Assembly (NCBI RefSeq): GCF_013337765.1
Contig: NZ_VBSB01000008.1
Location: 1-64,000, forward strand
DNA from: Mycolicibacterium sphagni
Lineage (GTDB): Bacteria > Actinomycetota > Actinomycetes > Mycobacteriales > Mycobacteriaceae
DNA: 64,000 nucleotides
Direction of reading: 5' to 3'
The translations under genes and the position numbers were made by a program. A model generated the notes under the pieces. It did not search any database. It was not told the origin of the DNA and worked only from the letters and a program-made list of their open reading frames with translations. How positions within the stretch are numbered: position 1 is the stretch's first letter; the number at the start of each line of letters is the position of its first letter. This document shows, piece after piece, positions 1 to 9,041 of the stretch.

Positions 1-29
1 CCATCGGTATCCGGATGAGCGCGAGGTAG
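1..29 (+). CDS. 3' end of YrbEA-type Mce permease (partial)
   Basis: The reading frame starting at base 3 encodes eight residues (IGIRMSAR) and stops at TAG 27-29, seven bases before the YrbEB start. In mce operons yrbEA always precedes yrbEB, so this is most likely the end of yrbEA cut by the window edge. The residues themselves are too few to prove the family; the call rests on position. Confidence 0.5.
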
Positions 30-35
30 GGGCCG

Positions 36-884
36 GTGGCGTCGTTGCAGGCTCTGTATCCGCGGATCGCACGACAGGTCCGCCGTCCGTTAGGGACGTT
101 CGGGCGTATTGGTGATCACACGATTTTTTATGGGCGGGCGATTGCGGGGACGCCGCACGCGACGATCCATTTCCGTAAGGAGATCATCCGGTTGATCGCG
201 GAGATCTCGATGGGGGCGGGCACCCTGGCGATGATCGGCGGCACCGTGGTGATCGTCGGATTCTTGACGTTGGCCGCGGGTGGCACGTTGGCGGTGCAGG
301 GCTACTCCTCGCTGGGCAATATCGGTATCGAAGCGTTGACCGGCTTTCTGGCCGCCTTTATTAATGTGCGGATCTCCGCCCCGGTGGTGGCCGGGATCGG
401 GTTGGCCGCGACCTTCGGTGCCGGGGTGACCGCGCAGTTGGGGGCGATGCGGATCAATGAGGAGATCGACGCCCTGGAATCGATGGGCATCCCCCCGGTC
501 GAATACTTGGTCTCCACCCGGATTGTGGCCGGGATGGTGGCGATCACCCCGCTCTACTCGATTGCTGTCATCTTGAGTTTCGTGGCCAGCCAGTTCACGA
601 CGGTGGTGTTGTTCGGCCAGTCCGGCGGCTTGTATGACCATTACTTCAACACGTTTTTGAATCCGATCGATCTGCTGTGGAGCTTTTTGCAGGCGGTGTT
701 GATGGCGATCACGATCTTGTTGATCCACACCTACTTCGGCTACTTCGCCACCGGCGGCCCCTCCGGGGTCGGGGTCGCGGTGGGCAACGCGGTACGGACC
801 TCCCTGATCGTCGTCGTCTCGGTCACCCTGCTGGTCTCCCTGGCCATCTACGGATCCAACGGCAACTTCAACCTGTCCGGATAG
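36..884 (+). CDS. yrbEB: YrbEB, MlaE-type permease of an Mce lipid transporter
   Basis: This integral membrane protein of 282 residues is one of the two permease subunits of an Mce ABC importer. It has about five to six hydrophobic segments and the conserved MlaE core ('GAGVTAQLGAMRINEEIDAL' near residues 128-147, then 'YLVSTRIVAGM'). Mce permeases work with YrbEA and the MlkA ATPase and receive lipid from the MceA-F tube. GTG at 36 is the only start that preserves the usual N-terminus and sits just after the yrbEA stop. The mceA gene begins 12 bases downstream, so this is the 5' part of one operon. Confidence 0.93.
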   Translation: MASLQALYPRIARQVRRPLGTFGRIGDHTIFYGRAIAGTPHATIHFRKEIIRLIAEISMGAGTLAMIGGTVVIVGFLTLAAGGTLAVQGYSSLGNIGIEALTGFLAAFINVRISAPVVAGIGLAATFGAGVTAQLGAMRINEEIDALESMGIPPVEYLVSTRIVAGMVAITPLYSIAVILSFVASQFTTVVLFGQSGGLYDHYFNTFLNPIDLLWSFLQAVLMAITILLIHTYFGYFATGGPSGVGVAVGNAVRTSLIVVVSVTLLVSLAIYGSNGNFNLSG

Positions 885-896
885 CCGAGGAGCCCG

Positions 897-2084
897 ATGA
901 AATCAGGTATCGCGCGCCCGCTCGCCGGATTGGCGACCGTGGTGGTCCTCGTGGCGATTGTCGCGTTGGCCGTTGGGCTGTTCCAGGACAGCTTCACCAA
1001 AACCGTTCCGGTGACCGTGATCTCGCAGCGTGCCGGCCTCGTGATGTACCCCGACGCCAAGGTCAAGCTCAACGGCGCCCCAGTCGGCAAGGTCTCGTCC
1101 ATCGAGTTGCTGCCAGACGGCAGGGCCGCGCTGCACCTGGCGCTGAACCCCGCCCGGGTCAACGACATCCCCGCCAACGTGAGCGCCGACATCACCTCTT
1201 CGACGGTGTTCGGCTCGAAGTTCGTCGAGCTGAATCCGCCCCAGGACCCGTCGGCCAAGTCCATCCAGTCCGGGCAGGTGATCGACGGCAAGCACGTCAC
1301 CGTCGAGATCAACACCGTGTTCCAGCAGCTGGTTTCGGTGCTTTCGCAGATCGAGCCCACCAAGCTCAACCAGACACTGGGCGCGATCGCCAAATCCCTG
1401 GACGGTCGCGGCGACAAATTCGGTCAAACTCTGGTGGACCTCGACTCCGCGTTGGCGAAGCTCAACCCCAGTCTTGACACGCTCAACCATGAATTGGCCG
1501 TCGCACCAAAGGTCTTCGACGCCTACGGCGACGTGTCCGGCGACCTGGTGTCGACGGTCAAGAACGCGGCGAAGATCAGCGACACCATCGTCGACCAGGA
1601 CCAGAACCTGGACACCCTGTTGGTCAGCGCGATCGGCCTGGCTGACGTCGGCACCGAGGTGCTGAGCGAAAACAAGGATCCGCTGGCCAACGTCGTGCAC
1701 CTGCTGGTGCCGACCACCGACCTGCTGAACAAGTACAACGCAGCCCTGAATTGCGGTATCGGCGCTCTGGTTCCGCTGGCCACCGGTCCGGGCCTGCCGC
1801 TGCCGGGAGCTGTTCTGCTGCAGTCGTTCTTCCTCGGCCGTGAGCGTTACCGGTATCCGGCCAACCTGCCCAAGGTCGCCGCCACCGGCGGCCCGCAGTG
1901 CACGGACCTGCCGAAGGTGCCGTTCGAGACCAGCCCGCCGTTCGTGGTCGCCGACATCGGCGCCAACCCCGCGCAGTACGGCAACCAGGGCATCCTGCTG
2001 AACTCCGACGGACTCAAGCAGGCGCTGTTCGGCCCGCTGGACGGCCCGCCGCGCAACACCGCACAGATCGGACAACCGGGATGA
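897..2084 (+). CDS. mceA: MceA family protein
   Basis: This 395-residue MceA-type subunit has one N-terminal membrane helix (about residues 8-28) and then the MCE/MlaD domain (about 37-115; 'AGLVMYPDAKVKLNGAPVGK'). A long helical region follows, and the C-terminus is proline- and glycine-rich. Six different Mce proteins are thought to form a periplasm-spanning channel for lipids or sterols. The start ATG 897 is 12 bases after yrbEB. The stop overlaps the mceB start by ATGA at 2081-2084, implying translational coupling. The substrate cannot be read from the sequence; nearby steroid genes suggest a sterol-like compound. Confidence 0.93.
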   Translation: MKSGIARPLAGLATVVVLVAIVALAVGLFQDSFTKTVPVTVISQRAGLVMYPDAKVKLNGAPVGKVSSIELLPDGRAALHLALNPARVNDIPANVSADITSSTVFGSKFVELNPPQDPSAKSIQSGQVIDGKHVTVEINTVFQQLVSVLSQIEPTKLNQTLGAIAKSLDGRGDKFGQTLVDLDSALAKLNPSLDTLNHELAVAPKVFDAYGDVSGDLVSTVKNAAKISDTIVDQDQNLDTLLVSAIGLADVGTEVLSENKDPLANVVHLLVPTTDLLNKYNAALNCGIGALVPLATGPGLPLPGAVLLQSFFLGRERYRYPANLPKVAATGGPQCTDLPKVPFETSPPFVVADIGANPAQYGNQGILLNSDGLKQALFGPLDGPPRNTAQIGQPG

Positions 2085-3106
2085 CCGCGCTGTGGAAGAC
2101 GATCGTCAAGGTCGGCGTGTTCGGCGTCGTGATGACCTTGCTGACCGCCGCACTGTTCGCGATCTTCGGGCAGTACCGGTCGGGTTCGGACAACTCCTAC
2201 TCGGCGCTCTTCGCCGACGCGTCAAGCCTGAAGTCCGGAGATTCGGTGCGTGTTGCCGGTGTTCGCATCGGCACCGTCACGGATGTCGCGCTGCAACCCG
2301 ACAACAAGGTGGTCGTCGACTTCGACGCCGACCGGAAGGTCGTGCTGACCTCGGCGACCAAGGCGACGGTGCGCTACCTCAACCTGGTCGGCGACCGCTA
2401 TCTGGAACTGGTCGACAGCCCGGGGTCGGCGAAGATCCAGCCGCCGGGCAGCCAGATCCCACTGGATCGCACCGAGCCGGCCCTGGATCTGGACCTGCTC
2501 CTCGGTGGGCTCAAACCCGTTGTCCAGGGCCTTAATCCGAACGACGTCAACGCGCTGACAAACTCGCTGATTCAGATCCTTCAGGGTCAGGACGGCAACA
2601 TCGAATCGCTGTTCTCCAAGACGACGTCGTTCACCACGGCGCTGGCCGACAACGGGCAGACGGTGCAACAGCTGATCGACAACCTCAATACGGTGATCGC
2701 CACGATCAGCAAGGACGGCGACAAGTTCTCCGGCGCCGTCGACAAACTCGAGAAGCTCGTCACCGGCCTGGCCGCCGATAAAGACCCCATCGGCCAGTCG
2801 ATCACCGCATTGGACAACGGCACCGCCTCGCTGACCGACTTGCTTAACCAGGCGCGCACACCGCTGGCCGGCACCGTCGATCAGCTCGGCCGCCTGGCTC
2901 CGCTGCTGGACCAGGACAAGGAACTGCTGGACATCTCGATCAAGAAGGCACCGGCCAACTACCGCAAGGTGGTGCGGCTCGGCTCCTACGGCAGCTGGAT
3001 CAACCAGTACCTGTGTGGCCTGTCCCTGCGCGTCAGTGACCTACAGGGTCGCACCGCCTACTTCCCCTGGATCATCCAACACACTGGAAGGTGCGCGGAG
3101 CCCTAA
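2081..3106 (+). CDS. mceB: MceB family protein
   Basis: This 341-residue MceB-type subunit starts at ATG 2081 inside the mceA stop (ATGA). An open frame continues further upstream, but that part only overlaps mceA. It has an N-terminal membrane helix (about residues 8-27), an MCE domain ('SGDSVRVAGVRIGTVTDV') and a long helical region. The C-terminus carries two cysteines ('NQYLCGL' and 'TGRCAEP'), typical of MceB/C/F tails. The TAA stop overlaps the mceC ATG (TAATG). Confidence 0.93.
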   Translation: MTALWKTIVKVGVFGVVMTLLTAALFAIFGQYRSGSDNSYSALFADASSLKSGDSVRVAGVRIGTVTDVALQPDNKVVVDFDADRKVVLTSATKATVRYLNLVGDRYLELVDSPGSAKIQPPGSQIPLDRTEPALDLDLLLGGLKPVVQGLNPNDVNALTNSLIQILQGQDGNIESLFSKTTSFTTALADNGQTVQQLIDNLNTVIATISKDGDKFSGAVDKLEKLVTGLAADKDPIGQSITALDNGTASLTDLLNQARTPLAGTVDQLGRLAPLLDQDKELLDISIKKAPANYRKVVRLGSYGSWINQYLCGLSLRVSDLQGRTAYFPWIIQHTGRCAEP

Positions 3107-4203
3107 TGCTCAAATATCGTGGGTCCTCGCTGATCAGGTCAGGCTTTATCGGCCTGGCACTGATCGTGCTCGTCATCACCATCGGGCTGTCGCCCGAGCG
3201 GCTGGTGTCGCTTGCCACGTCGATTCGGCATCAGGCGCTGTTCACCGAAGCCGGTGGCCTGCAGGCGGGTAACGACGTCAAGGTGTCCGGTGTCAAAGTC
3301 GGCACCGTCTCCGATGTGTCCTTGCAGCACGGCAAGGCGCTGGTGACCTTCGTGGTCAAAGGCTCCGTTCGGCTCGGCACCGAAACCAGCGCCCACATCC
3401 GCACTGGAACGCTGCTGGGACAACGGATTCTGACGCTGGAGTCCAGCGGAAAGGGAACACTTCGCGCGGCCGATGTGATCCCGGTGTCGCGCACCGGATC
3501 GCCGTATTCGCTGACGGAGTCGTTGTCCGACCTCGCCGCCAACACCGCTGACACCGACACCGCGGCGATCAACCAGTCGCTGGACACGCTCTCGGACACC
3601 TTGGATCGCATCACCCCGCAACTGGGCCCCACCTTCGACGGGATCAGCAATCTGTCGCGGATGATCAACGAGCGCAACGATTCTCTGGCGAGCCTGCTCA
3701 AGAGCGCGGCGAACGTCACCGGGATCCTCTCGCAGCGCAGCGCACAGGTGAACACCCTGCTGCTGAACGCCAACGATCTGATCGGCGTCTTGTCGCAGCG
3801 CCGCTACGCCATCTCGAACCTGTTGGCCAGCACCTCCGCCCTGTCGCGGCAGCTGAGCGGGATCGTTGCCGACAACGAGAAAGAACTGGCGCCCGCTTTG
3901 GAGAAGCTCAACTCGGTGACGGCGATGTTGGAGAAGAACAACGACAACATCACCGCGGCCATGAAGGGCCTGGCGAAGTTCCAGCTGACCCAGGCCGAAG
4001 CAGTCAACAACGGCTTCTACTACAACGCGTTCGTCGCCAACCTGAGCCCGGCGCAGCTACTGCAGCCCTTCTTCGATTACGCGCTGGGTTTCCGGCGTGG
4101 TACCGATGCGGGACAGCCGGCCGACAACGCCGGACCACGCGCGGAAATTCCGTTCCCGTACAACGGAATACCGCAACCTAATGAGCAATGGGGGCAGCCA
4201 TGA
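3106..4203 (+). CDS. mceC: MceC family protein
   Basis: This 365-residue MceC-type subunit has an N-terminal membrane helix (about residues 12-30), an MCE domain ('AGNDVKVSGVKVGTVSDVSL') and a long predicted coiled or helical region rich in Leu, Asn and Ser ('LSQRSAQVNTLLLNANDLIG'). A GTG five codons upstream (3091) is possible, but ATG 3106 gives the coupled TAATG junction with mceB and is preferred. The stop overlaps mceD by ATGA. Confidence 0.92.
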   Translation: MLKYRGSSLIRSGFIGLALIVLVITIGLSPERLVSLATSIRHQALFTEAGGLQAGNDVKVSGVKVGTVSDVSLQHGKALVTFVVKGSVRLGTETSAHIRTGTLLGQRILTLESSGKGTLRAADVIPVSRTGSPYSLTESLSDLAANTADTDTAAINQSLDTLSDTLDRITPQLGPTFDGISNLSRMINERNDSLASLLKSAANVTGILSQRSAQVNTLLLNANDLIGVLSQRRYAISNLLASTSALSRQLSGIVADNEKELAPALEKLNSVTAMLEKNNDNITAAMKGLAKFQLTQAEAVNNGFYYNAFVANLSPAQLLQPFFDYALGFRRGTDAGQPADNAGPRAEIPFPYNGIPQPNEQWGQP

Positions 4204-5639
4204 AGTCTCGCAGCCGGCTGACGATCGTCGTCGCCGCGGTGCTGGCGGTGGTGGTCGTCGCTGGAGTCGGGTGGCTGGTCCGTTTCGCGTTCTTCAAGCC
4301 CAACACCATCACCGCCTACTTCACCAGCGCTACCGCGATCTATCCCGGTGACGAGGTAAGGGTGGCCGGGGTCAAGGTCGGCACGATCGATTCAATTGAG
4401 GCCCAGGGGACCAAGACCAAACTGGTGTTGGCCGTGGACCGCAAAGTGCCCATTCCGGCCAATGCCGAGGCTGTGATCGTCGCGCAGAACCTGGTGGGCG
4501 CCCGCTACGTTCAGCTGACCCCGCCCTATGAGGACAAAGGGCCCACCATGACCGACGGTGCGGTGATCGGTCTGGACCGCACCGCGATCCCGGTGGAATG
4601 GGACGAAATCAAGACCCAGTTGACCCGCCTGGCAACGGATCTCGGACCGTCCGCCCCAGGGCAGACCACGCCCATCGGGCGTTTCATCGACACTGCGGCC
4701 ACGGCCCTGGACGGCAACGGAGAGAAATTGCGCGACACCATCGCCCAGCTCTCCGCGGTGAGCAAGACACTGGCCAACGGCAGCGGCAACATCGTCGACA
4801 CCATCAAGAACCTGCAGATTTTCGTGACGGCGTTGCGCGACAGCAACACCCAGATCGTGCAGTTCCAGGACCGGCTGGCATCACTGACCAGCGTGGTCGA
4901 CGGCAGCCGGTCCGATATCGACGGGGCACTGACCAATCTGTCCAGTGCCGTCGTCGACGTCCAGCGGTTCATCGCCGGCACGCGCAACCAAACTGCCGAG
5001 CAACTGCAGCGGTTGAGTAGCGTGACCAAGAACCTCGCCGACAACAAGCTCGTCGTGGAGAACTTGCTGCACGTGGCGCCCAATGCGATCGGCAACGCCT
5101 ACAACATCTATAACCCCGACTCCCAGAGTGCGCTGGGTGGATTCGCGCTGGCGAACTTCTCCAACCCGCTGCAGGTGGTCTGCTCGGCCATCGGGGCCAT
5201 CCAGAACGCAACCGCGGACGAGACCGGTAAGGAGTGCGCGCAGTACCTCGGCCCGGCCCTGCGCCTGCTCAACTTCAACTACCTGCCGTTCCCGTTCAAC
5301 TCCTATCTGGGCAAGTCCACCAGCCCGGACAAGCTGATCTACAGCGAGCCAGGGCTGGCTCCGGGTGGCGCTGGTGGGACCCCGCCGGGCTACGAGATTC
5401 CCCCCTCGGTGTCGGCCTACACCGGATACAACGGCGATGTGCCCGGGCCGGCCGGCTGGGGCGGCCCGCCGAATACGTACCACGGCTCGTACGCACCCAA
5501 CGGATTGCCTGCTGATCCGTCGCCCGCACTGTTCCCGGGTGCCCCGATTCCGCCCGGCGTGCCGGTCGGGCCGTCGGCTCCGCCGCCGTCGAATCTGGAA
5601 GGCCTGTTGCTTCCGGCCGAAGGGAATCCGCCCTCATGA
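4200..5639 (+). CDS. mceD: MceD family protein
   Basis: This 479-residue MceD-type subunit has a membrane helix at about residues 8-30, an MCE domain ('PGDEVRVAGVKVGTI') and a helical needle region. It ends in a long low-complexity tail of roughly 90 residues rich in Pro and Gly, common in mycobacterial MceD proteins. ATG 4200 overlaps the mceC stop (ATGA) and is preferred over ATG 4188, four codons upstream. The stop overlaps mceE. Confidence 0.92.
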   Translation: MKSRSRLTIVVAAVLAVVVVAGVGWLVRFAFFKPNTITAYFTSATAIYPGDEVRVAGVKVGTIDSIEAQGTKTKLVLAVDRKVPIPANAEAVIVAQNLVGARYVQLTPPYEDKGPTMTDGAVIGLDRTAIPVEWDEIKTQLTRLATDLGPSAPGQTTPIGRFIDTAATALDGNGEKLRDTIAQLSAVSKTLANGSGNIVDTIKNLQIFVTALRDSNTQIVQFQDRLASLTSVVDGSRSDIDGALTNLSSAVVDVQRFIAGTRNQTAEQLQRLSSVTKNLADNKLVVENLLHVAPNAIGNAYNIYNPDSQSALGGFALANFSNPLQVVCSAIGAIQNATADETGKECAQYLGPALRLLNFNYLPFPFNSYLGKSTSPDKLIYSEPGLAPGGAGGTPPGYEIPPSVSAYTGYNGDVPGPAGWGGPPNTYHGSYAPNGLPADPSPALFPGAPIPPGVPVGPSAPPPSNLEGLLLPAEGNPPS

Positions 5640-6907
5640 TGCGTCGTGGTTCGGTGCAACGCCTCCTGGTGACCGCGTCCTGTGTGGCGGTGACGGTGAC
5701 CGGCTGCAGTTTCGGTGGCTTGAACTCCCTGCCCCTGCCCGGCACGGTTGGGCACGGCAAGGGCTCGTCGACCTATCACATCGAGATCGCCAATATCGGT
5801 CAGCTGGAATCGAATTCACCGGTGATGGTCGGCGATGTGGTCGTCGGCAGTGTGGGTGATATGACGGTTACCGACTGGCATGCCGACGTCGAGGTGTCGG
5901 TGGAACCCGGTGTGGTGATCCCGGCCAACGCCGTGGCGTCAGTGGGGCAGACCAGCCTCCTGGGCTCGATGCACCTAGCGCTGAACCCGCCGCTGGGTCA
6001 GGCGCCCAGCGGAGTTCTGCAACCCGGTGCCACTCTGGGTCTCAACCGCTCGTCGACCTACCCGTCGACCGAGCAGACGCTGTCGGCACTGTCGGTGGTC
6101 GTCAACGGTGGCGGCCTGGGCCAGATCGGCGACATCATTCACGAGTTCAGTGCCGCCTTGGGCGGCAGGTCGGACCAGATTCGCGACTTGCTCACGCGGC
6201 TCAATGATTTCATCGGGCTGCTGGCCACCCAGCGCGACAGCATCAACGAGGCGGTCAACTCGCTGAATCGACTGGCCGGTACGTTCGCCGGGCAGCAGGA
6301 GGTTCTCACCGACGCGCTGAACCGGATTCCACCGGCGCTCGATGTCCTGGTGAAGGAACGGCCTCGGATCACGACCGCTCTGGAGAAGTTCCGTGATTTC
6401 TCCAATCTGGCGACCGGTCTGGTCAACGACACCAAGACCGATCTGGTGCGCAATCTGCAAAACCTCGAACCGACGCTGAAGGCCTTGGCGGACATCGGGC
6501 CCAAGCTGGACACCGCACTGGCATATTTGCCGACGTTCCCCTACACGCAACAGGTGATCGACCGGGCGATCCGCGGCGACTACCTCAATCAGTTCATCAT
6601 TTTCGACTTCACCGTGCCGCGGCTGAAGAAGACTCTGATGCTCGGAACGCGCTGGGGTGACGAGAACGCCAAACTTGTTCCGGCGCCTGGAGATCCGTGG
6701 TACGCGACGTACACCTACGATCCGCTGAACGCTCCGTTCAGTCCGGCGCCGCCGCCGACGCAAGTGGCCGACATCGACACCGGCGTGCCGTCCGACGCGC
6801 CGCAACAAGCTGCCCTCACCGGCGCCACGCAACCCGCCCCAGGAGCGGCGACCGGTCCATTGCCCGGCCCCGGTCCGGCGGCAACGCCACAGGACGGGGG
6901 TAACTGA
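5636..6907 (+). CDS. mceE: MceE family lipoprotein
   Basis: This 423-residue subunit is the lipoprotein of the Mce set. A short basic N-terminus and hydrophobic stretch lead to a lipobox, V-T-G-C at residues 21-24, so Cys24 should be lipidated after signal peptidase II cleavage. The MCE domain follows (about 40-115) and the C-terminus is proline- and alanine-rich. ATG 5636 overlaps the mceD stop; ATG 5639 is an alternative one codon later. The stop overlaps mceF by TGATG. Confidence 0.93.
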   Translation: MMRRGSVQRLLVTASCVAVTVTGCSFGGLNSLPLPGTVGHGKGSSTYHIEIANIGQLESNSPVMVGDVVVGSVGDMTVTDWHADVEVSVEPGVVIPANAVASVGQTSLLGSMHLALNPPLGQAPSGVLQPGATLGLNRSSTYPSTEQTLSALSVVVNGGGLGQIGDIIHEFSAALGGRSDQIRDLLTRLNDFIGLLATQRDSINEAVNSLNRLAGTFAGQQEVLTDALNRIPPALDVLVKERPRITTALEKFRDFSNLATGLVNDTKTDLVRNLQNLEPTLKALADIGPKLDTALAYLPTFPYTQQVIDRAIRGDYLNQFIIFDFTVPRLKKTLMLGTRWGDENAKLVPAPGDPWYATYTYDPLNAPFSPAPPPTQVADIDTGVPSDAPQQAALTGATQPAPGAATGPLPGPGPAATPQDGGN

Positions 6908-8502
6908 TGCTGACGCGGTTTGTTCGAAATCAGCTGATCATCTTCACGATCGCGTCGGTGGTCGGTATCGGTGTCATGGTGGTGGCCTACCTGCAGGTGG
7001 GAACCTTGCTCGGCATCGGCAAGATGACGGTCACGCTCCAGCTGCCGAGAACCGGTGGGCTCTATCAGTTCTCGAACGTCACCTATCGTGGCGTGCAGAT
7101 GGGCAAGGTCACCGAGGTGCGGCCGACCCGCACCGGTGCCGAGGCCACCTTGGTCTTGGACACCAGCCCGAAGGTGCCCGCCGACCTCGAGGCACGGGTG
7201 CTCAGCGTGTCGGCGGTCGGTGAGCAGTACGTGGATCTGGTGCCGCACACCGATTCCGGACCGTATCTGCATGACGGCTCGGTGATTCCGGTACAGCAGG
7301 CCCGCATTCCGCAGGCTGTCGGCCCGATGCTCGACCAGACCAACACGCTGCTCAAAAGCATTCCCACGGACCGTCTGACGGATCTGTTGAGCAACGCCTA
7401 CAAGGGTCTGAATGGCGCAGGTGACGACCTCACCACGCTGAACGAATCCGCGTCGAAGCTCGCCGCGGACTTCAGCGGTGCCGCCGACCAGGCCCGCACC
7501 TTGGTCGACGACAGCCGGCCGCTGCTCGATGGCCAGCTGGCCTCCACCGACGCGATCCGCACGTGGGCACACAGCCTGGCCGGGATCACTGAGCAGCTCA
7601 ACACGAACGACCCGCAGTGGCGCGGCATCCTGGCCAACGGCCCCGGTGCGGCCGATGAGGCTTCCGCGCTGCTGAACCAGGTGAAGCCGACGTTGCCGGT
7701 GCTGCTGGCCAACCTCACGACGCTGGGGCAGGTGGGGGTGACGTACAACCGCAGCCTGGAACAGTTGCTTGTGCTGTTACCGCCGTACATCGGCTCGATC
7801 CAGGCTGTCGGTTCACCGTTGAACAACCCGACCGGTATGACGCTGGGTGACTTCACTCTGACCATCAGCGATCCGCCGGCCTGCACGGTGGGCTTCCTGC
7901 CGCCGAGCCAGTGGCGCTCGCCAGAGGACACCTCGGACGCCGACACCCCGGACGGCCTGTACTGCAAGCTGCCGCAAGACTCGCCGACCGCTGTCCGTGG
8001 CGCACGCAACTATCCGTGTATGGCTCAACCCGGTAAGCGCGCGCCTACCGTCGAAATCTGCGACAGCGACAAGCCATTCGAGCCGCTGGCGATGCGACAG
8101 CACGCGACCGGCCCCAGCCCGATCGACCCGAATCTGATTGCCCAGGGCATCCCGCCAGACGATCGGACGACGTTCCAGGACCACATCTACGGTCCGCTGG
8201 CCGGTACTCCGATGCCGACGGGGCCGGTCCCGGCGCCGCCGGCTGGTCCGATTCCACCGCAAGCGGGATTCACCGGGCCGGTGGGTGCTCCGAGCATCGC
8301 GCCGACCGACACCGGTGGCGCGCCCGGAGTCGCTCCGAGCGCCTTCACGCCGGGCTCACCCGGTGGGCCGTCTGTGGCAATCGCGACGTACAACCCGGCG
8401 ACAGGTCAGTACGCCACGCCGGACGGCAACGTCTTCCGGCAGACCGATCTGGCGCGTAGCGGTGGGGAGCAGTCGTGGAAGGATCTGCTGCCGACCACAT
8501 GA
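6907..8502 (+). CDS. mceF: MceF family protein
   Basis: This 531-residue MceF-type subunit closes the mceA-F set. It has a membrane helix at about residues 10-32, an MCE domain ('SNVTYRGVQMGKVTEV'), a long helical region and a conserved Cys-containing region ('PPACTVGFLPPSQW'). A proline-rich tail of about 110 residues ends in 'SWKDLLPTT'. The start overlaps mceE (TGATG). Confidence 0.93.
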   Translation: MLTRFVRNQLIIFTIASVVGIGVMVVAYLQVGTLLGIGKMTVTLQLPRTGGLYQFSNVTYRGVQMGKVTEVRPTRTGAEATLVLDTSPKVPADLEARVLSVSAVGEQYVDLVPHTDSGPYLHDGSVIPVQQARIPQAVGPMLDQTNTLLKSIPTDRLTDLLSNAYKGLNGAGDDLTTLNESASKLAADFSGAADQARTLVDDSRPLLDGQLASTDAIRTWAHSLAGITEQLNTNDPQWRGILANGPGAADEASALLNQVKPTLPVLLANLTTLGQVGVTYNRSLEQLLVLLPPYIGSIQAVGSPLNNPTGMTLGDFTLTISDPPACTVGFLPPSQWRSPEDTSDADTPDGLYCKLPQDSPTAVRGARNYPCMAQPGKRAPTVEICDSDKPFEPLAMRQHATGPSPIDPNLIAQGIPPDDRTTFQDHIYGPLAGTPMPTGPVPAPPAGPIPPQAGFTGPVGAPSIAPTDTGGAPGVAPSAFTPGSPGGPSVAIATYNPATGQYATPDGNVFRQTDLARSGGEQSWKDLLPTT

Positions 8503-8525
8503 CCGAACGTGAGGGGAGAGGCCTA

Positions 8526-9041
8526 ATGCGTAGACCACGAATGCTGATCAGCGTCGCGGCGCTGACCGCTGCCGCGGTCGCCGGTGTTGTGTACCCCGCG
8601 ACTGCCTCAGCCAACGACAAGTGGGCGCTCAATGGCACGTTCGTCGCCACCTCGAACGGTGAGTGGGCGACCACCAACGATGTCTTCCACAACGAGCGCA
8701 GTGTGCGAAGCATCTGGACCATCACCTCGACCTGCAGCTATCCCACCGAGTGCGTCGGCACCGTCAGCAGCGATGCGGGCTGGACGGCGCCGATCTATCA
8801 GGCCGGCGGGGATTGGCGGGTCAAGCGCGTGATTCAGGACTGGATGCCCTGCCAGGACGGGACCACCGCCCCGGGGTTGCAGGTGATCCGATTCCACGGC
8901 TCCAGCCCTGGCGGCGATCAGACCGATCCGAGCTCCAACATGTTGGTCGGGCAGGACTCGACCACCGGCGAGTCAGGGGCCTGCGGGCACAGCCTCGCGC
9001 TGTTCATCAACATGCCCTTCAAGCTGGTCAAGCAGACCTGA
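8526..9041 (+). CDS. Secreted protein of unknown function, last gene of the mce operon
   Basis: This 171-residue product starts with a typical signal peptide (basic MRRPR, hydrophobic stretch, 'ATASA' cleavage site near residue 28). The mature domain is about 140 residues and rich in Trp, with four Cys ('TCSYPTEC', 'MPCQDG', 'ACGHS') that could form two disulfides. ATG 8526 is chosen because a strong purine-rich ribosome site (GAGGGGAGAGG, 8511-8521) lies just before it. ATG 8499, overlapping the mceF stop, is an alternative. Its place after mceF suggests a role with the transporter. Its 3' end overlaps the convergent flavoprotein gene by 14 bases. Confidence 0.8.
   Translation: MRRPRMLISVAALTAAAVAGVVYPATASANDKWALNGTFVATSNGEWATTNDVFHNERSVRSIWTITSTCSYPTECVGTVSSDAGWTAPIYQAGGDWRVKRVIQDWMPCQDGTTAPGLQVIRFHGSSPGGDQTDPSSNMLVGQDSTTGESGACGHSLALFINMPFKLVKQT

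Noticed and set aside
903..2075. 390-codon minus-strand frame opposite mceA
   Set aside because: Its composition is that of a shadow frame, and the plus-strand Mce protein is clear.
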